Positions 27,949 through 36,367 are shown, counted from the first letter of the stretch. The stretch: 64,000 bases of DNA from Pseudoalteromonas sp. N1230-9 (GCF_032716425.1 NZ_CP090420.1:434001-498000), one strand, 5' to 3'. The notes: generated by a model not told the origin, from the sequence alone. Translations and numbers: made by a program.

Positions 27949-28575
27949 ATGAATAAAATCAATGCTCTCATCTACTTTCTCGCATTTAGTAGTGGCTTTT
28001 GTATCATGGGGATTGAGCTTTTAGGAGGGCGAATTTTAGCCCCTTATTTTGGTAGCAGTGTACATATTTGGGGCAGTATAATTACTGTGTTTATGCTGAG
28101 CTTATCAATTGGCTATCTACTAGGCGGAAAGCTTTCTACACGTAACCCTTCCTTAACTAAATATGGCGCTATCTTTTTTATTGCCAGTATTATGGTCGTA
28201 CCCATTGTTTTATTTGCTGAGCCTATTATGGCTTTTATTTTTAGCCATATTGAAGACAGCCGTTACGGTTCTTTATTAGCCTCAACAGCATTGTTTTTTA
28301 TTCCAACGACTATTCTCGGAATGATTTCGCCTTATTCAGTGCGGTTATTGGTTACCGATCACGAAAAAAGCGGTCAGGTTGCCGGTGGTTTATATTTTGT
28401 TAGCACTTTAGGTAGTGCTCTTGGGACTATTATCACATCTTTCTACATGGTGTTAGCTTTTGATGTAAACGATATTATTAAAACATTTGCATCAGTACTC
28501 GGTGCGTTAGGCCTGCTTGCTATTGTCGTCAGTCAAACACGTACTAAGGAGCGTACAGTATGTTTAGAGTCTTGA
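27949..28575 (+). CDS. Membrane half of a spermidine-synthase-like protein
   Basis: A 208-residue integral membrane protein matching the N-terminal transporter-like half of fused MFS/spermidine-synthase proteins. Six hydrophobic segments are visible, beginning with SGFCIMGIELLGGRILAPYFGSS, the family signature. It ends where the fused family continues into the methyltransferase-like domain, which is encoded by the next gene; the two overlap by 16 bp. Confidence 0.8.
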   Translation: MNKINALIYFLAFSSGFCIMGIELLGGRILAPYFGSSVHIWGSIITVFMLSLSIGYLLGGKLSTRNPSLTKYGAIFFIASIMVVPIVLFAEPIMAFIFSHIEDSRYGSLLASTALFFIPTTILGMISPYSVRLLVTDHEKSGQVAGGLYFVSTLGSALGTIITSFYMVLAFDVNDIIKTFASVLGALGLLAIVVSQTRTKERTVCLES

Positions 28576-29450
28576 TAGGGTGTGTAATTTTGATATTGTC
28601 GTTCGGTGTCTACAGTGAGGTAATACATAAGGAACGCTCGTTATATCGCAATATATTAGTTGAAGAGTCCGGTGATTTACTGTGTTTAAAATTTAATGAA
28701 AAAACCCGCAAAAGTACGCAAAGTTGCATGTATAAAAGTAAGCCCAAAAAGCTGGTGTTCAACTATACAAAAATGACATTTGCGAGTTTACTTTTTATCG
28801 ATAACCCCCAAAATGTGCTTATTATCGGTTTAGGCGGTGGGACATTATCCAATACTATCCACGAGCTTTATCCTAACGCAAGTATAGAAAATGTTGAGAT
28901 AGACCCCGCTGTTATTAAAGTTGCGCGTGATTATTTTCAATTTATAGAAACCGATAAAGTGACTTCAAAAGTACAAGATGGGCGTATTTTTATTAAACGA
29001 GCGGCATTAAAAAAGCAGAAGTACGATTGGATTATTCTTGATGCCTTTAATGGTGACTACATTCCTGAGCACTTACTGACTAAGGAGTTTTTTGCTGAGG
29101 TAAAAAGTGTGCTTGCTGAGGGAGGCATTGTTGCTGCTAATACTTTTTCTTCAAGTAAGCTTTATCAGCATGAGTCCGCTACTTATTATGATGTGTTTGG
29201 TGACTTTGTAAATGTTGTGACAGATAAAAACTCAAACCGCATAATCTTGGCGGGGTTAAATGCGATGCCAAGTGAGCCGCAAATAGCAAAGCGCGTAAAA
29301 CAATTAGCGGTTAAGTTAGCGCCATATGATGTAGATATACATTCTTTGAGCGAGCATTTGCTTTATACCAGAGATAATCAGGATTGGCCTGAAGATACTA
29401 AAGTACTGACGGATCAATATTCGCCAGCAAATCTGTTAAATTATCAATAA
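28560..29450 (+). CDS. Spermidine-synthase-like catalytic domain, separate protein
   Basis: A 296-residue protein with an N-terminal hydrophobic segment and a Rossmann-type aminopropyltransferase domain: LIIGLGGGTLSNTIHELYP, VEIDPAVIKVARDYF and LDAFNGDYIPEHLLT. AAGGAG stands eight bases before its ATG inside the upstream gene, so the split is a designed overlap, not a frameshift. Whether it makes a polyamine is not certain; many members of this membrane-linked group lack a proven substrate. Confidence 0.82.
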   Translation: MFRVLIGCVILILSFGVYSEVIHKERSLYRNILVEESGDLLCLKFNEKTRKSTQSCMYKSKPKKLVFNYTKMTFASLLFIDNPQNVLIIGLGGGTLSNTIHELYPNASIENVEIDPAVIKVARDYFQFIETDKVTSKVQDGRIFIKRAALKKQKYDWIILDAFNGDYIPEHLLTKEFFAEVKSVLAEGGIVAANTFSSSKLYQHESATYYDVFGDFVNVVTDKNSNRIILAGLNAMPSEPQIAKRVKQLAVKLAPYDVDIHSLSEHLLYTRDNQDWPEDTKVLTDQYSPANLLNYQ

Positions 29451-29478
29451 GTACATGTTTTTTAATGAGACTGATTTA

Positions 29479-29503
29479 GTTGCTCTGCTGTTGGCAGAGC
29501 AAC
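29479..29503 (+). terminator. Hairpin after spermidine-synthase-like gene
   Basis: A perfect 10-bp stem GTTGCTCTGC / GCAGAGCAAC with a 5-nt loop lies 30 bp after the stop; there is no T-run, so termination is only probable. Confidence 0.5.
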
Positions 29504-29656
29504 GATACCTGCCTACCCCGTTTTTGACAGGGCTAAACTAATTGAAAAAGGGTGAGAACTGAAAGGGTATTGCTTCAAATCGTTTGGCTGTGCATAAGTT
29601 TCGCAACTTTTCGTTTTTTTCGATTGATCCTATTTGTTTTATAAAATGCATTAATA

Positions 29657-29701
29657 TTTACTTAGCATGCTAAGTAAAATATAATAGTTAGCATGCTAAG
29701 T
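29657..29701. promoter_or_regulatory. Tandem palindromic operators for the MarR regulator
   Basis: Two copies of the palindromic core TTAGCATGCTAA, centred 26 bp apart, lie just before the MarR start; the first extends to a perfect 22-bp palindrome. This is the expected form of a MarR-family autoregulatory operator and likely controls the whole efflux operon. Confidence 0.85.
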
Positions 29702-29715
29702 AATTGGAGTGCATT

Positions 29716-30192
29716 ATGTCTTCGACTATCCCCTTTCATGAAACGTTAGATTTAACCCTCTGCGGGAGCATGGGTCGTGTACATCGTTTGTGTCGTGATG
29801 CCGTCACGCTCGCTGTGGAACCTCTTGGTCTAACTCAGTCTCGTTGGACTGTTATGATTCATTTGTTTCACTTAAATCAGGGTTGTACCCAGCAAGAGTT
29901 GGCGCATAGCTTGGGTATTGAAATGCCGTCTTTAACACGCACTATCAAGCAGCTTGAACAACAACAGATTATTGTACGTAAAGCTGATGCAGAGGATAAA
30001 CGCAGTAAGCGACTGTATTTTACTGAACAAGGTCTAAACTTACTGGAGACCTTGCGTGTGATCATTGCAGATGTAAAACAAAACCTTTATGCAGATTTAA
30101 CAACACAACAGCTCGATACTATGGCACATGGCCTTGTTCAGATGGAAAAGAATGCCCGTCAGTGTATTAATCACTACTCAGGAGATAAATAA
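29716..30192 (+). CDS. MarR-family transcriptional regulator
   Basis: A 158-residue winged helix-turn-helix repressor of the SlyA/MarR family; LTQSRWTVMIHLF, QQELAHSLGIEMPSLTRTIKQLE (helix-turn-helix) and the wing KADAEDKRSKRLYFT are typical. The ATG at 29716 is chosen because GGAG lies six bases upstream; a TTG at 29704 overlaps that site. It heads an operon with a membrane-fusion protein and a FUSC-like inner-membrane protein and probably represses it through the palindromes at 29657-29701. Confidence 0.9.
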   Translation: MSSTIPFHETLDLTLCGSMGRVHRLCRDAVTLAVEPLGLTQSRWTVMIHLFHLNQGCTQQELAHSLGIEMPSLTRTIKQLEQQQIIVRKADAEDKRSKRLYFTEQGLNLLETLRVIIADVKQNLYADLTTQQLDTMAHGLVQMEKNARQCINHYSGDK

Positions 30193-30196
30193 CTTT

Positions 30197-31258
30197 ATGA
30201 CACCGGATCAAAAATTTGCCCGTTATGTAAAAATCTCCTTAGTGGGCTTCATTGTTTTATTTTTGTATTTTGTAATTGCTGATCTTTATATGCCAGTGAC
30301 GCCACAGGCCCGTGTATACCACCCTGTTGTGCAAGTGACACCACAGGTAAGTGGCCGCGTGACGGAGGTTTTAGTAACCAATAATCAAGCAGTCGAAAAG
30401 CGCCAAGCATTGTTTAAGATTAATGATGAACCGTTTGAGTTGGCTGTTCAACAGGCTGAGCTTGCTTATGACGATGCTAAACTTCAAAACCAACGTTTAG
30501 ATAGCAGTGTGAAAGCAATTGAAGCGCAACTTGCGGCAGCGAAAGCAAAGCTGCATGAGCAAACATTATTGTTTGAACGTGGTGAATCGTTACTAAAAAA
30601 ACGCTCTATTTCAGAGCAAGAATACGAAACAATCAATGCAAATTACCAATCAAGTAAGGCAAATGTAGCGGCAATTGAAGCTCAGCTTAGCGAAGCTAAA
30701 CTTGCTCGCGGTAAAATAGGTGATGATAACTTAGCATTACGTCATGCCCTGAATCAGCTTGAACAGGCTAAACTCAACTTGTCTTATACAACAGTAACGG
30801 CTGATACCGATGGTAAAACTGCCAACTTACAAGTGACAGCGGGTACATATGCCAATAAAGGCCAACCTTTAATGGCGATTGTTGCTAACAAGGCTGACCT
30901 TGTGGCTGATTTTCGCGAAAAGTCCTTGGTGCACGTGCAAATTGGCAGTACTGCTAAAGTAAGCTTTGATGCGCTACCTGGGAAAGTATTTACTGGCAAA
31001 ATTATTAGTTTTGAAGCGGGGGTGAGTGATGGTCAACTCAATGCAAACGGTTTACTCAGTGCCACTGAAAGCAGCAATCGTTGGGTACGAGATGCACAAC
31101 GTCAACGTATTCATATTCAATTAGATGAGCACCAAATGTTAGCTAAATTTCCAAGTGGTGCCCGTGCTACAGTTCAGCTTCTGCCTGACTCAAGCGTTGG
31201 AAGTTGGTTTGCGAGCATGCAAATTCGTTTTATCAGTGTTCTGCACTTCATTTACTAA
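30197..31258 (+). CDS. HlyD/EmrA-type membrane-fusion protein of an efflux pump
   Basis: A periplasmic adaptor with one N-terminal membrane helix (about 12-33), a biotinyl-lipoyl-like half (VTPQVSGRVTEVLVTNNQAVEK), a long helical hairpin (about 90-185) and a beta-barrel region. The ATG at 30197 gives 353 residues; a start within the marR 3' end would add 23 unlikely residues. It pairs with the following DUF2955 protein, similar in layout to AaeAB aromatic-acid efflux. Confidence 0.85.
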   Translation: MTPDQKFARYVKISLVGFIVLFLYFVIADLYMPVTPQARVYHPVVQVTPQVSGRVTEVLVTNNQAVEKRQALFKINDEPFELAVQQAELAYDDAKLQNQRLDSSVKAIEAQLAAAKAKLHEQTLLFERGESLLKKRSISEQEYETINANYQSSKANVAAIEAQLSEAKLARGKIGDDNLALRHALNQLEQAKLNLSYTTVTADTDGKTANLQVTAGTYANKGQPLMAIVANKADLVADFREKSLVHVQIGSTAKVSFDALPGKVFTGKIISFEAGVSDGQLNANGLLSATESSNRWVRDAQRQRIHIQLDEHQMLAKFPSGARATVQLLPDSSVGSWFASMQIRFISVLHFIY

Positions 31259-31271
31259 GGCAAGGTAAGTT

Positions 31272-32306
31272 ATGTCAGTATTGCAACTTGATGGTAATGG
31301 CTTGCGCCAAGCGCTGCGCATTGCCACGGGTTCAGCATTAGGGTTCGCACTGGCAAAATTGATGAATTGGCCTAATGGCATCTTTTTTACTGTCTACCCT
31401 ATGTTATTGCTCGGCTTAGTCCCTGTACTTAATATGCATATCATTCGTCAGTTTTACGCTGGTGCTGTATTCAGTGCGTTGTTTGTGCTTGTTGTGCAAG
31501 GATTATTTTCCCACTTACCTGTTGTTATGACGATGATGAGTTTTGTCGCATTCGCTTTTTTGTTTTATCAAATGAGCCGTGGCGCTAACTTTTTATTTGG
31601 TGCTACAACGGTTGTGAGTTTGTCGATTCAATTACACTTTTCGACTTACACAGGTGGAGGAGTCAGTATTTATCCACTTATTATTAGTAACGCTGTTGCT
31701 GTTGTAGTCACTGTTATTTTTTCGATGCTTATGCATGGTTTGTTTCCTGATGTTGCACCGCGTCAAGCTCGTGTAATGCCAGAAAAAGCGAAAGAAAGTA
31801 TACGCCATGAAGTTTTACTTTGCTCAACAGTGGCAACCTTGTCGTTTGTGGTATTTCAGGTGTTTGATTTACAAGACTCAATCTCCGCGCAAGCGGCATC
31901 GGTATTGATCTTATTTTCATTGTGCTGGAAAGCGGCCGGTATGGCGGCGTGGCAGCGTGCAATTGGCACATTAATTGGCTGTAATTTAGCGTTAGTTGCG
32001 CAGCTCTTTTTATACAATCACACTGATATATTGATTTTTCCTGCGCTTATCTTATGGATTTTGACGTTCATCTTTAGTCGATACCATATAATTTCTGGCG
32101 GCATTCCTGGCGTTGGTTTTGGTATTATTACTACATTTGGTATTTTGTTTGGTCAATCGTTAGGGCCAGGACAGGACTTGGTTTACAGTGCTTTGTATCG
32201 GTTCTCGTCAGTATCTGTGGCGATTCTAGTCAGTTTATGTGCTGTGTATATTATGCACCATATACTCAATCGTTTCGCTGTAACACGGCATCATACATTT
32301 GATTAA
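31272..32306 (+). CDS. FUSC/DUF2955-family inner-membrane efflux component
   Basis: A 344-residue polytopic membrane protein in two similar halves of about five helices each, beginning near LRQALRIATGSALGFALAKLMNWP. The family (DUF2955, related to FUSC/AaeB) forms the permease partner of HlyD-type adaptors. It starts 13 bp after the adaptor stop. The substrate is probably aromatic or other organic anions (inference). Confidence 0.82.
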   Translation: MSVLQLDGNGLRQALRIATGSALGFALAKLMNWPNGIFFTVYPMLLLGLVPVLNMHIIRQFYAGAVFSALFVLVVQGLFSHLPVVMTMMSFVAFAFLFYQMSRGANFLFGATTVVSLSIQLHFSTYTGGGVSIYPLIISNAVAVVVTVIFSMLMHGLFPDVAPRQARVMPEKAKESIRHEVLLCSTVATLSFVVFQVFDLQDSISAQAASVLILFSLCWKAAGMAAWQRAIGTLIGCNLALVAQLFLYNHTDILIFPALILWILTFIFSRYHIISGGIPGVGFGIITTFGILFGQSLGPGQDLVYSALYRFSSVSVAILVSLCAVYIMHHILNRFAVTRHHTFD

Positions 32307-32307
32307 T

Positions 32308-32342
32308 AAAAAAGGGAGTTACTCTGATGAACTCCCTTTTTT
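32308..32342. terminator. Terminator shared by efflux operon and the convergent gene
   Basis: The strong stem AAAAAGGGAGTT / AACTCCCTTTTT sits at the operon end. Its right arm also encodes the last codons and stop of the minus-strand CBM gene, so the hairpin is partly coding. Confidence 0.85.
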
Positions 32343-32636
32343 ATTATTTGCTTCAAAAATAGTGGGCAATGATTTTAATAATTCATCTTGTTTCACCACA
32401 TTGTGCACACACGTTTTTGAAACAACATCTGCAACCCATGCTCCCCACTGCGAGCTACCAGGTTCTTCACCTGGGGTGGCCCACCATCGAGCCTTATATA
32501 AAATCTCGTTGTAGCAGGTTTCACTTCCTTGCGGATATGCACTACCGGCTTGCCAAGAGTCAAGCGCGAAACTAGACATAGGCAAAACTGACAGCGTTAT
32601 CATTGCAATTGCAAAATGGTGTGTTTTGTAGTCCAT
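32319..32636 (-). CDS. Small secreted chitin-binding (CBM5/12-like) protein
   Basis: A 105-residue protein with a signal peptide (AIAMITLSVLPMSSFA) and a single carbohydrate-binding module of CBM5/12 type, with WQAGSAYPQGSETCYN and ILYKARWWATPGEEPG; the WW pair matches the chitin-binding aromatic surface. No catalytic domain is attached, which is unusual. The ATG at 32636 follows GAAGGA; a TTG 15 bases upstream is less likely. It may be a lectin-like accessory for chitin attachment. Confidence 0.8.
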   Translation of the reverse strand: MDYKTHHFAIAMITLSVLPMSSFALDSWQAGSAYPQGSETCYNEILYKARWWATPGEEPGSSQWGAWVADVVSKTCVHNVVKQDELLKSLPTIFEANNKKGSSSE

Positions 32637-32768
32637 GCACGGTTCCTTCAAAAGTGAGATAGTATGATTATTATAGTATCTGCTAGATTAACCATCAATT
32701 AACTTTGTTAACAAGTTACACTTCTTTACAGTTCTGCTTATTTTTGATACCAGGATATAGTTATAAAG

Positions 32769-33182
32769 TTATAATTTTATGTTTTTTCTTAACTCTTTTG
32801 TTTGTCCTCTTTTGGTTTTGCTGTCCATCCTCTTTCGTTGAGAGTTTTTACTTGGTTTGGTTGGTCTGCGTTTCTTTTGAACCTGTGTCGCACTTATAAT
32901 AAGTTCTTTTAAGCGGTTAAGTGCATCTTCTTTATTAAGTTCTTGAGTACGATGGTTTTGCGATTTTATTACAACAACGCCCTCTTTTGTGATTCGAGAA
33001 TCATTTAAATTTAACAGTCGTTGTTTGTAAAAGTCAGGAAGTTTGGAGCGATTAATATCAAAGCGTAAATGGATAGCACTCGCCACTTTGTTCACATTTT
33101 GCCCACCCGCTCCTTGAGAACGAATAGCGCTTATATCGAGCTCCCATTCATCGATTGTTACAGTATTGGAAATAATTAACAT
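32769..33182 (-). CDS. arfB: Alternative ribosome-rescue factor ArfB (peptidyl-tRNA hydrolase)
   Basis: Class-I release-factor-like rescue protein that hydrolyses peptidyl-tRNA on stalled ribosomes. The catalytic GGQ is at residues 26-28 in GAGGQNVNKVASAIHLRF, and the C-terminal lysine/arginine-rich tail (about 105-137) would enter the mRNA channel. 137 residues is typical. It is monocistronic. Confidence 0.93.
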   Translation of the reverse strand: MLIISNTVTIDEWELDISAIRSQGAGGQNVNKVASAIHLRFDINRSKLPDFYKQRLLNLNDSRITKEGVVVIKSQNHRTQELNKEDALNRLKELIISATQVQKKRRPTKPSKNSQRKRMDSKTKRGQTKELRKNIKL

Positions 33183-33292
33183 TAGGTTCAGTTAGCTATG
33201 ATAAAAACTATATTCTAACATTTGTAATTAGCTGATCATAATAACCCGTTAAAACTAACTGGCGGCTAAAAATTGTACACAAGGAGAATCTG

Positions 33293-33841
33293 ATGAAAGC
33301 GTTACTTATATCAATGAGTTTACTCGTAATGAGTTTTTCAAGCTTCGCAGAAGATATTACGGAAAACCAACTTCAAAGTTATATTAAAGCGTTACCTGCA
33401 GTGGCTAATTGGTCGCAGAATCAGCCTGAGCTTAAAAACGTTGACTTAGGAAGTATGTTAAGTGGTTCTGAGGCAACGAATACATCATCAATGATGGGGT
33501 TTCTTGATCAAATAAAACAACACGAGCTATATACTGAGTTTGCGGGCTTAACTGAGCAATATGGTTTTACGCCAGAGCAGTTAATTGCCGTTGGCTCTGA
33601 AGTATCAATGGCCTATTTAGCTAATTTAAAAGGTAGCTTGTCTAGTGAGAATCAAAAGCGTGTTGATCAAGCTGTAACAGGCTTGCAAAGTTTCGGCGCT
33701 TCTTCGGCTAATTCGGGCACACGATCATTGGCAGGTGCATTAGAAGGGGCAAAATCAAGCACCAACGTGAACGAAGGCAATGTGAGTTTGGTTAAGGAAT
33801 ATATGCCACAACTAAAACAACTATTTGCAATGTTACAGTAA
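33293..33841 (+). CDS. Secreted alpha-helical hypothetical protein
   Basis: A 182-residue protein with a clear signal peptide cleaved after SSFA. The mature part is rich in Ser, Gln and Ala, apparently helical, with no cysteine. I recognise no catalytic motif. AAGGAG lies six bases before the ATG. It stands alone, ended by the hairpin at 33855-33883. Confidence 0.6.
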   Translation: MKALLISMSLLVMSFSSFAEDITENQLQSYIKALPAVANWSQNQPELKNVDLGSMLSGSEATNTSSMMGFLDQIKQHELYTEFAGLTEQYGFTPEQLIAVGSEVSMAYLANLKGSLSSENQKRVDQAVTGLQSFGASSANSGTRSLAGALEGAKSSTNVNEGNVSLVKEYMPQLKQLFAMLQ

Positions 33842-33854
33842 TCTTGCCATTCAA

Positions 33855-33883
33855 TAAAAAACGGCTAACTAGCCGTTTTTTTG
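33855..33883. terminator. Bidirectional terminator, overlapping the PhyH gene stop
   Basis: The stem AAAAAACGGCT/AGCCGTTTTTT around a 4-nt loop serves both convergent genes. The TAG stop of the minus-strand PhyH gene lies in the loop region. Confidence 0.85.
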
Positions 33884-34621
33884 TGGCCAAATAAAGGCAT
33901 CTGGGTTGTCGAGTTGCAGCTTTTGATTTTCAGTTGGTAAAAAATCGGTTTGTAAAAATTGCTCAATACTGGGATGGCGTTCAAAGTATAAAATATCAAA
34001 AGCAAACCGATTTAAACCATATAGGCCTCTATGAATCATATTTGCAGAAAAAATAAGTAAGTCCCCTTTTTCCAGAGCAATCGTTTTTCCGCTCTTTAGT
34101 GCATTACTATTTGAAGCCCCCTGTTTCTCTAGCCGCACTGTTAACTCCTCTTTTGAGTCCCAGTGTTTATGGCTTGCAGGAATGACTTCAATACCAAGTT
34201 CATCCTCAAAAGCCACTCGACAATGCAAAACCTCTGGGCCCTTAAGGGCTTTTTTTTGCTCGGTTAGGTTTAAATGGTACTGCATATCTCTGTGCCAATA
34301 ATTACGCTGTTCTTTTTTGTAAGGGTTAAAGAAAAGCTGGGTATTCATAAAGCACGGTGCAGCAATAATTGGTCTTACGTGGTTGAGCAAAGTATTTGAA
34401 TTAATGAACTTAAATAAAATTAATTTTTCGTCATCCGTTAAACATCGTGCTGCGGTCAGTCCTGAACTATTGATGCCTTTAGTTTTGTAAAAATGTTGGT
34501 TTTCCTGTAACCAGTTATCATGAAACTTATCTAGAATTGGGCGAACCTTTGATAGGCTCTTATCATTGTAAAGGCCCTTTACATGGTAATAGCCATATTC
34601 TTCATAATAGCGGTTTTGCAT
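33869..34621 (-). CDS. Phytanoyl-CoA dioxygenase (PhyH) family protein
   Basis: Fe(II)/2-oxoglutarate-dependent oxygenase fold of 250 residues. The iron triad is H110 and D112 in WHRDMQ and H197 in MIHRG. The substrate is unknown. It is the last gene of a minus-strand operon (racemase, VOC, UDG-like, PhyH), only 2 bp after the UDG-like gene. An exact GATC-less iteron-like 20-mer lies inside it at 33932. Confidence 0.85.
   Translation of the reverse strand: MQNRYYEEYGYYHVKGLYNDKSLSKVRPILDKFHDNWLQENQHFYKTKGINSSGLTAARCLTDDEKLILFKFINSNTLLNHVRPIIAAPCFMNTQLFFNPYKKEQRNYWHRDMQYHLNLTEQKKALKGPEVLHCRVAFEDELGIEVIPASHKHWDSKEELTVRLEKQGASNSNALKSGKTIALEKGDLLIFSANMIHRGLYGLNRFAFDILYFERHPSIEQFLQTDFLPTENQKLQLDNPDAFIWPQKNG
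33932..33951 (+). repeat. GATC-less iteron-like 20-mer inside PhyH gene
   Basis: AGTTGGTAAAAAATCGGTTT is identical, as reverse complement, to copies of the array at 62868 and 62983. This ties the intragenic sites to that array. Confidence 0.8.
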
Positions 34622-34623
34622 TA

Positions 34624-35205
34624 TTAGCCTTTAAGTATGGAGCGTACTTTTGTACTAAGCTCGGGCAGTACTTGTTGTTCAAACCAAGGATTTTTCTTTA
34701 GCCATATATTGTTGCGGGGGCTAGGGTGAGGTAACGGAAGATGGCTTGGCCAGTAGTCACGCCATGATTTTACTAACTCTGTTAATGGCTGCTTCTTTGT
34801 TTGTGGTAAATGATAAGCTCGCGCATACTTGCCAAGAACAATAGTCAGCTGAATATTATTTAATTGCGCCAGAAGCTTCTCACGCCATGCAATAGCGCAT
34901 TCTTTTCTTGGCGGTAAATCACCTGATTTGCCTTTTCCTGGATAACAAAAACCCATAGGTAAAATAGCAAAACTCTGTTCATCGTAGAATTCATCAGTAC
35001 TTACATTAAGCCACTTTCGAAGCCTATCGCCACTTGCATCATTGAACGGCTTACCTGTTTGATGAACTTTAACTCCGGGCGCTTGGCCTGCAATTAAGAT
35101 ACGAGCGTTACTGTTAAACTGGATAACAGGGTGTGCGCCAAGTGGTAAATGAGGTTCACAGATCACGCATTTACTAACTTGTTCTATTAAAACTTTTGTA
35201 TTCAT
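34624..35205 (-). CDS. Uracil-DNA-glycosylase-superfamily protein
   Basis: A 193-residue protein of the UDG superfamily. AGQAPGVKVHQTGKPFND is motif A and LPHPSPRN motif B. The motif A residues suggest a glycosylase-like nuclease or base-excision enzyme but do not fix substrate specificity. The 19-bp gap before its ATG is filled by an iteron-like 20-mer and lacks a ribosome-binding site, so it depends on translational coupling or a leaderless-like start. A second 20-mer lies in its 5' codons (35160). Confidence 0.83.
   Translation of the reverse strand: MNTKVLIEQVSKCVICEPHLPLGAHPVIQFNSNARILIAGQAPGVKVHQTGKPFNDASGDRLRKWLNVSTDEFYDEQSFAILPMGFCYPGKGKSGDLPPRKECAIAWREKLLAQLNNIQLTIVLGKYARAYHLPQTKKQPLTELVKSWRDYWPSHLPLPHPSPRNNIWLKKNPWFEQQVLPELSTKVRSILKG
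35160..35179 (-). repeat. Iteron-like 20-mer inside UDG-like gene
   Basis: AGATCACGCATTTACTAACT, a one-base variant of consensus, encodes V-S-K-C-V-I in the minus-strand gene, the same reading phase as the copy at 2741. Confidence 0.7.
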
Positions 35206-35206
35206 G

Positions 35207-35226
35207 AGTTAGTAAAAATATGATCT
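35207..35226 (+). repeat. Iteron-like 20-mer filling the VOC/UDG gap
   Basis: AGTTAGTAAAAATATGATCT occupies the entire intergenic space between the VOC stop and the UDG start. Confidence 0.8.
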
Positions 35227-35587
35227 AGGCTTGTTTTGACCAAACTGCCAGCTCATTACCGCTTGGCTCTGTGAAATGAAAGCGATAACCACCCGGAAAA
35301 TGAAAAAGAGGTTTTATTATTTTACCGCCATGGCTCTCAACCTGTGATTGAGTTTCCTTAATGTTGTTTGAGTAAAGCACTAACAACGCCCCACCATTCG
35401 TTGATAGACATTTTAATGGTGCTTGATAAAAGCCTCCGTCTAGGCCTGCTGATTCACAGCTAAATGCGGTGTATTGAGGTCCATAGTCAGTAAACTGCCA
35501 TTTAAACACGTGCTGGAAGAAAGCTTTAGTTGCTGTTAAATCGCTCGCAGCAAATTCAACGTAATTTAAAGTATGATGGTTTGACAT
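35225..35587 (-). CDS. VOC (glyoxalase) superfamily protein
   Basis: A 120-residue vicinal-oxygen-chelate protein with two beta-alpha-beta modules: LNYVEFAASDLTATKAFFQHVFKW and GGYRFHFTEPSGNELAVWS. These are common small isomerase/dioxygenase folds; the function is not determined. AAGGA lies seven bases before its start, within 3 bp of the racemase stop. Confidence 0.85.
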   Translation of the reverse strand: MSNHHTLNYVEFAASDLTATKAFFQHVFKWQFTDYGPQYTAFSCESAGLDGGFYQAPLKCLSTNGGALLVLYSNNIKETQSQVESHGGKIIKPLFHFPGGYRFHFTEPSGNELAVWSKQA

Positions 35588-35590
35588 TAT

Positions 35591-36289
35591 TTATTCCTTA
35601 TTAAGGCTATGCTCAAGGGCCATTTCACAATGTAGCGCAGTGCTATCAAGCAGCGGCATTGAAGTATCAGCTTGCTGTACTAGTAATGCGATTTCTGTAC
35701 AACCTAGAATAACAGCCTCTGCTCCTTGCTGTTTTAGTTTATCAATAATTGCTAAGTACGCAGCTTTAGACTCTGATTTTATAATCCCTTTACATAATTC
35801 ATTATAAATAACATTATGAATGATGGCTCGCTCCTGTGCTGCTGGGATTAACACATCAATAGAAAATTTATCTGCTAGTCGTTGTTTATAGAAATCCTGT
35901 TCCATAGTGAACTGGGTTCCAAGTAAAGCGACCTTTTTATGATTATTTTGGATCAGGTTTTCACCAACTGCATCAGCAATGTGTAATAAAGGAATTGAAA
36001 TCGCAGCTTGTACTTGCTCAGCTAATTTGTGCATTGTATTGGTACAAATTAATAAATAATCCGCACCTGCAGCCTCAACTTGCTTGGCTGCTTTGATCAG
36101 TATCTCTGCCATCTGTGGCCAATCTTGTTGCTGTTGTAATCTTGCTATTTCGGCAAAATCCAAGCTTACCAGTACTATTTGTGCACTATGAAGTCCACCA
36201 AGGGTTTCTTTAACACCTTGATTTAAAAGCTGGTAATAACTTTGCGTTGACTCCCAGCTCATACCGCCAATTAATCCTATTGTTCGCAT
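35591..36289 (-). CDS. Aspartate/glutamate racemase family protein
   Basis: Cofactor-independent amino-acid racemase of the Asp/Glu family (YgeA-like). The two catalytic cysteines are C82 in ICTNTMH and C197 in LGCTEI. 232 residues is typical. It leads the minus-strand operon and lies divergent from the iron cluster; a role in D-amino-acid metabolism with the dgc locus is possible but not shown. Confidence 0.88.
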   Translation of the reverse strand: MRTIGLIGGMSWESTQSYYQLLNQGVKETLGGLHSAQIVLVSLDFAEIARLQQQQDWPQMAEILIKAAKQVEAAGADYLLICTNTMHKLAEQVQAAISIPLLHIADAVGENLIQNNHKKVALLGTQFTMEQDFYKQRLADKFSIDVLIPAAQERAIIHNVIYNELCKGIIKSESKAAYLAIIDKLKQQGAEAVILGCTEIALLVQQADTSMPLLDSTALHCEMALEHSLNKE

Positions 36290-36347
36290 CCTAGCCCCCT
36301 ATCCGGTTTTTATATCACCTTATGATATTAGGCTTCGCAAAGCCAGT

Positions 36348-36367
36348 AGATCATTATTTTACTAACT
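36348..36367 (-). repeat. Iteron-like 20-mer upstream of iron cluster
   Basis: AGATCATTATTTTACTAACT lies in the 197-bp divergent promoter region between the racemase and DUF3649 genes, 40 bp before the Fur box. Confidence 0.8.

Noticed and set aside
34761..34779. Another iteron-like copy (CCATGATTTTACTAACT)
   Set aside because: It has the TTTACTAACT core but lacks GATC or CGGTTT, so it is too incomplete to count.
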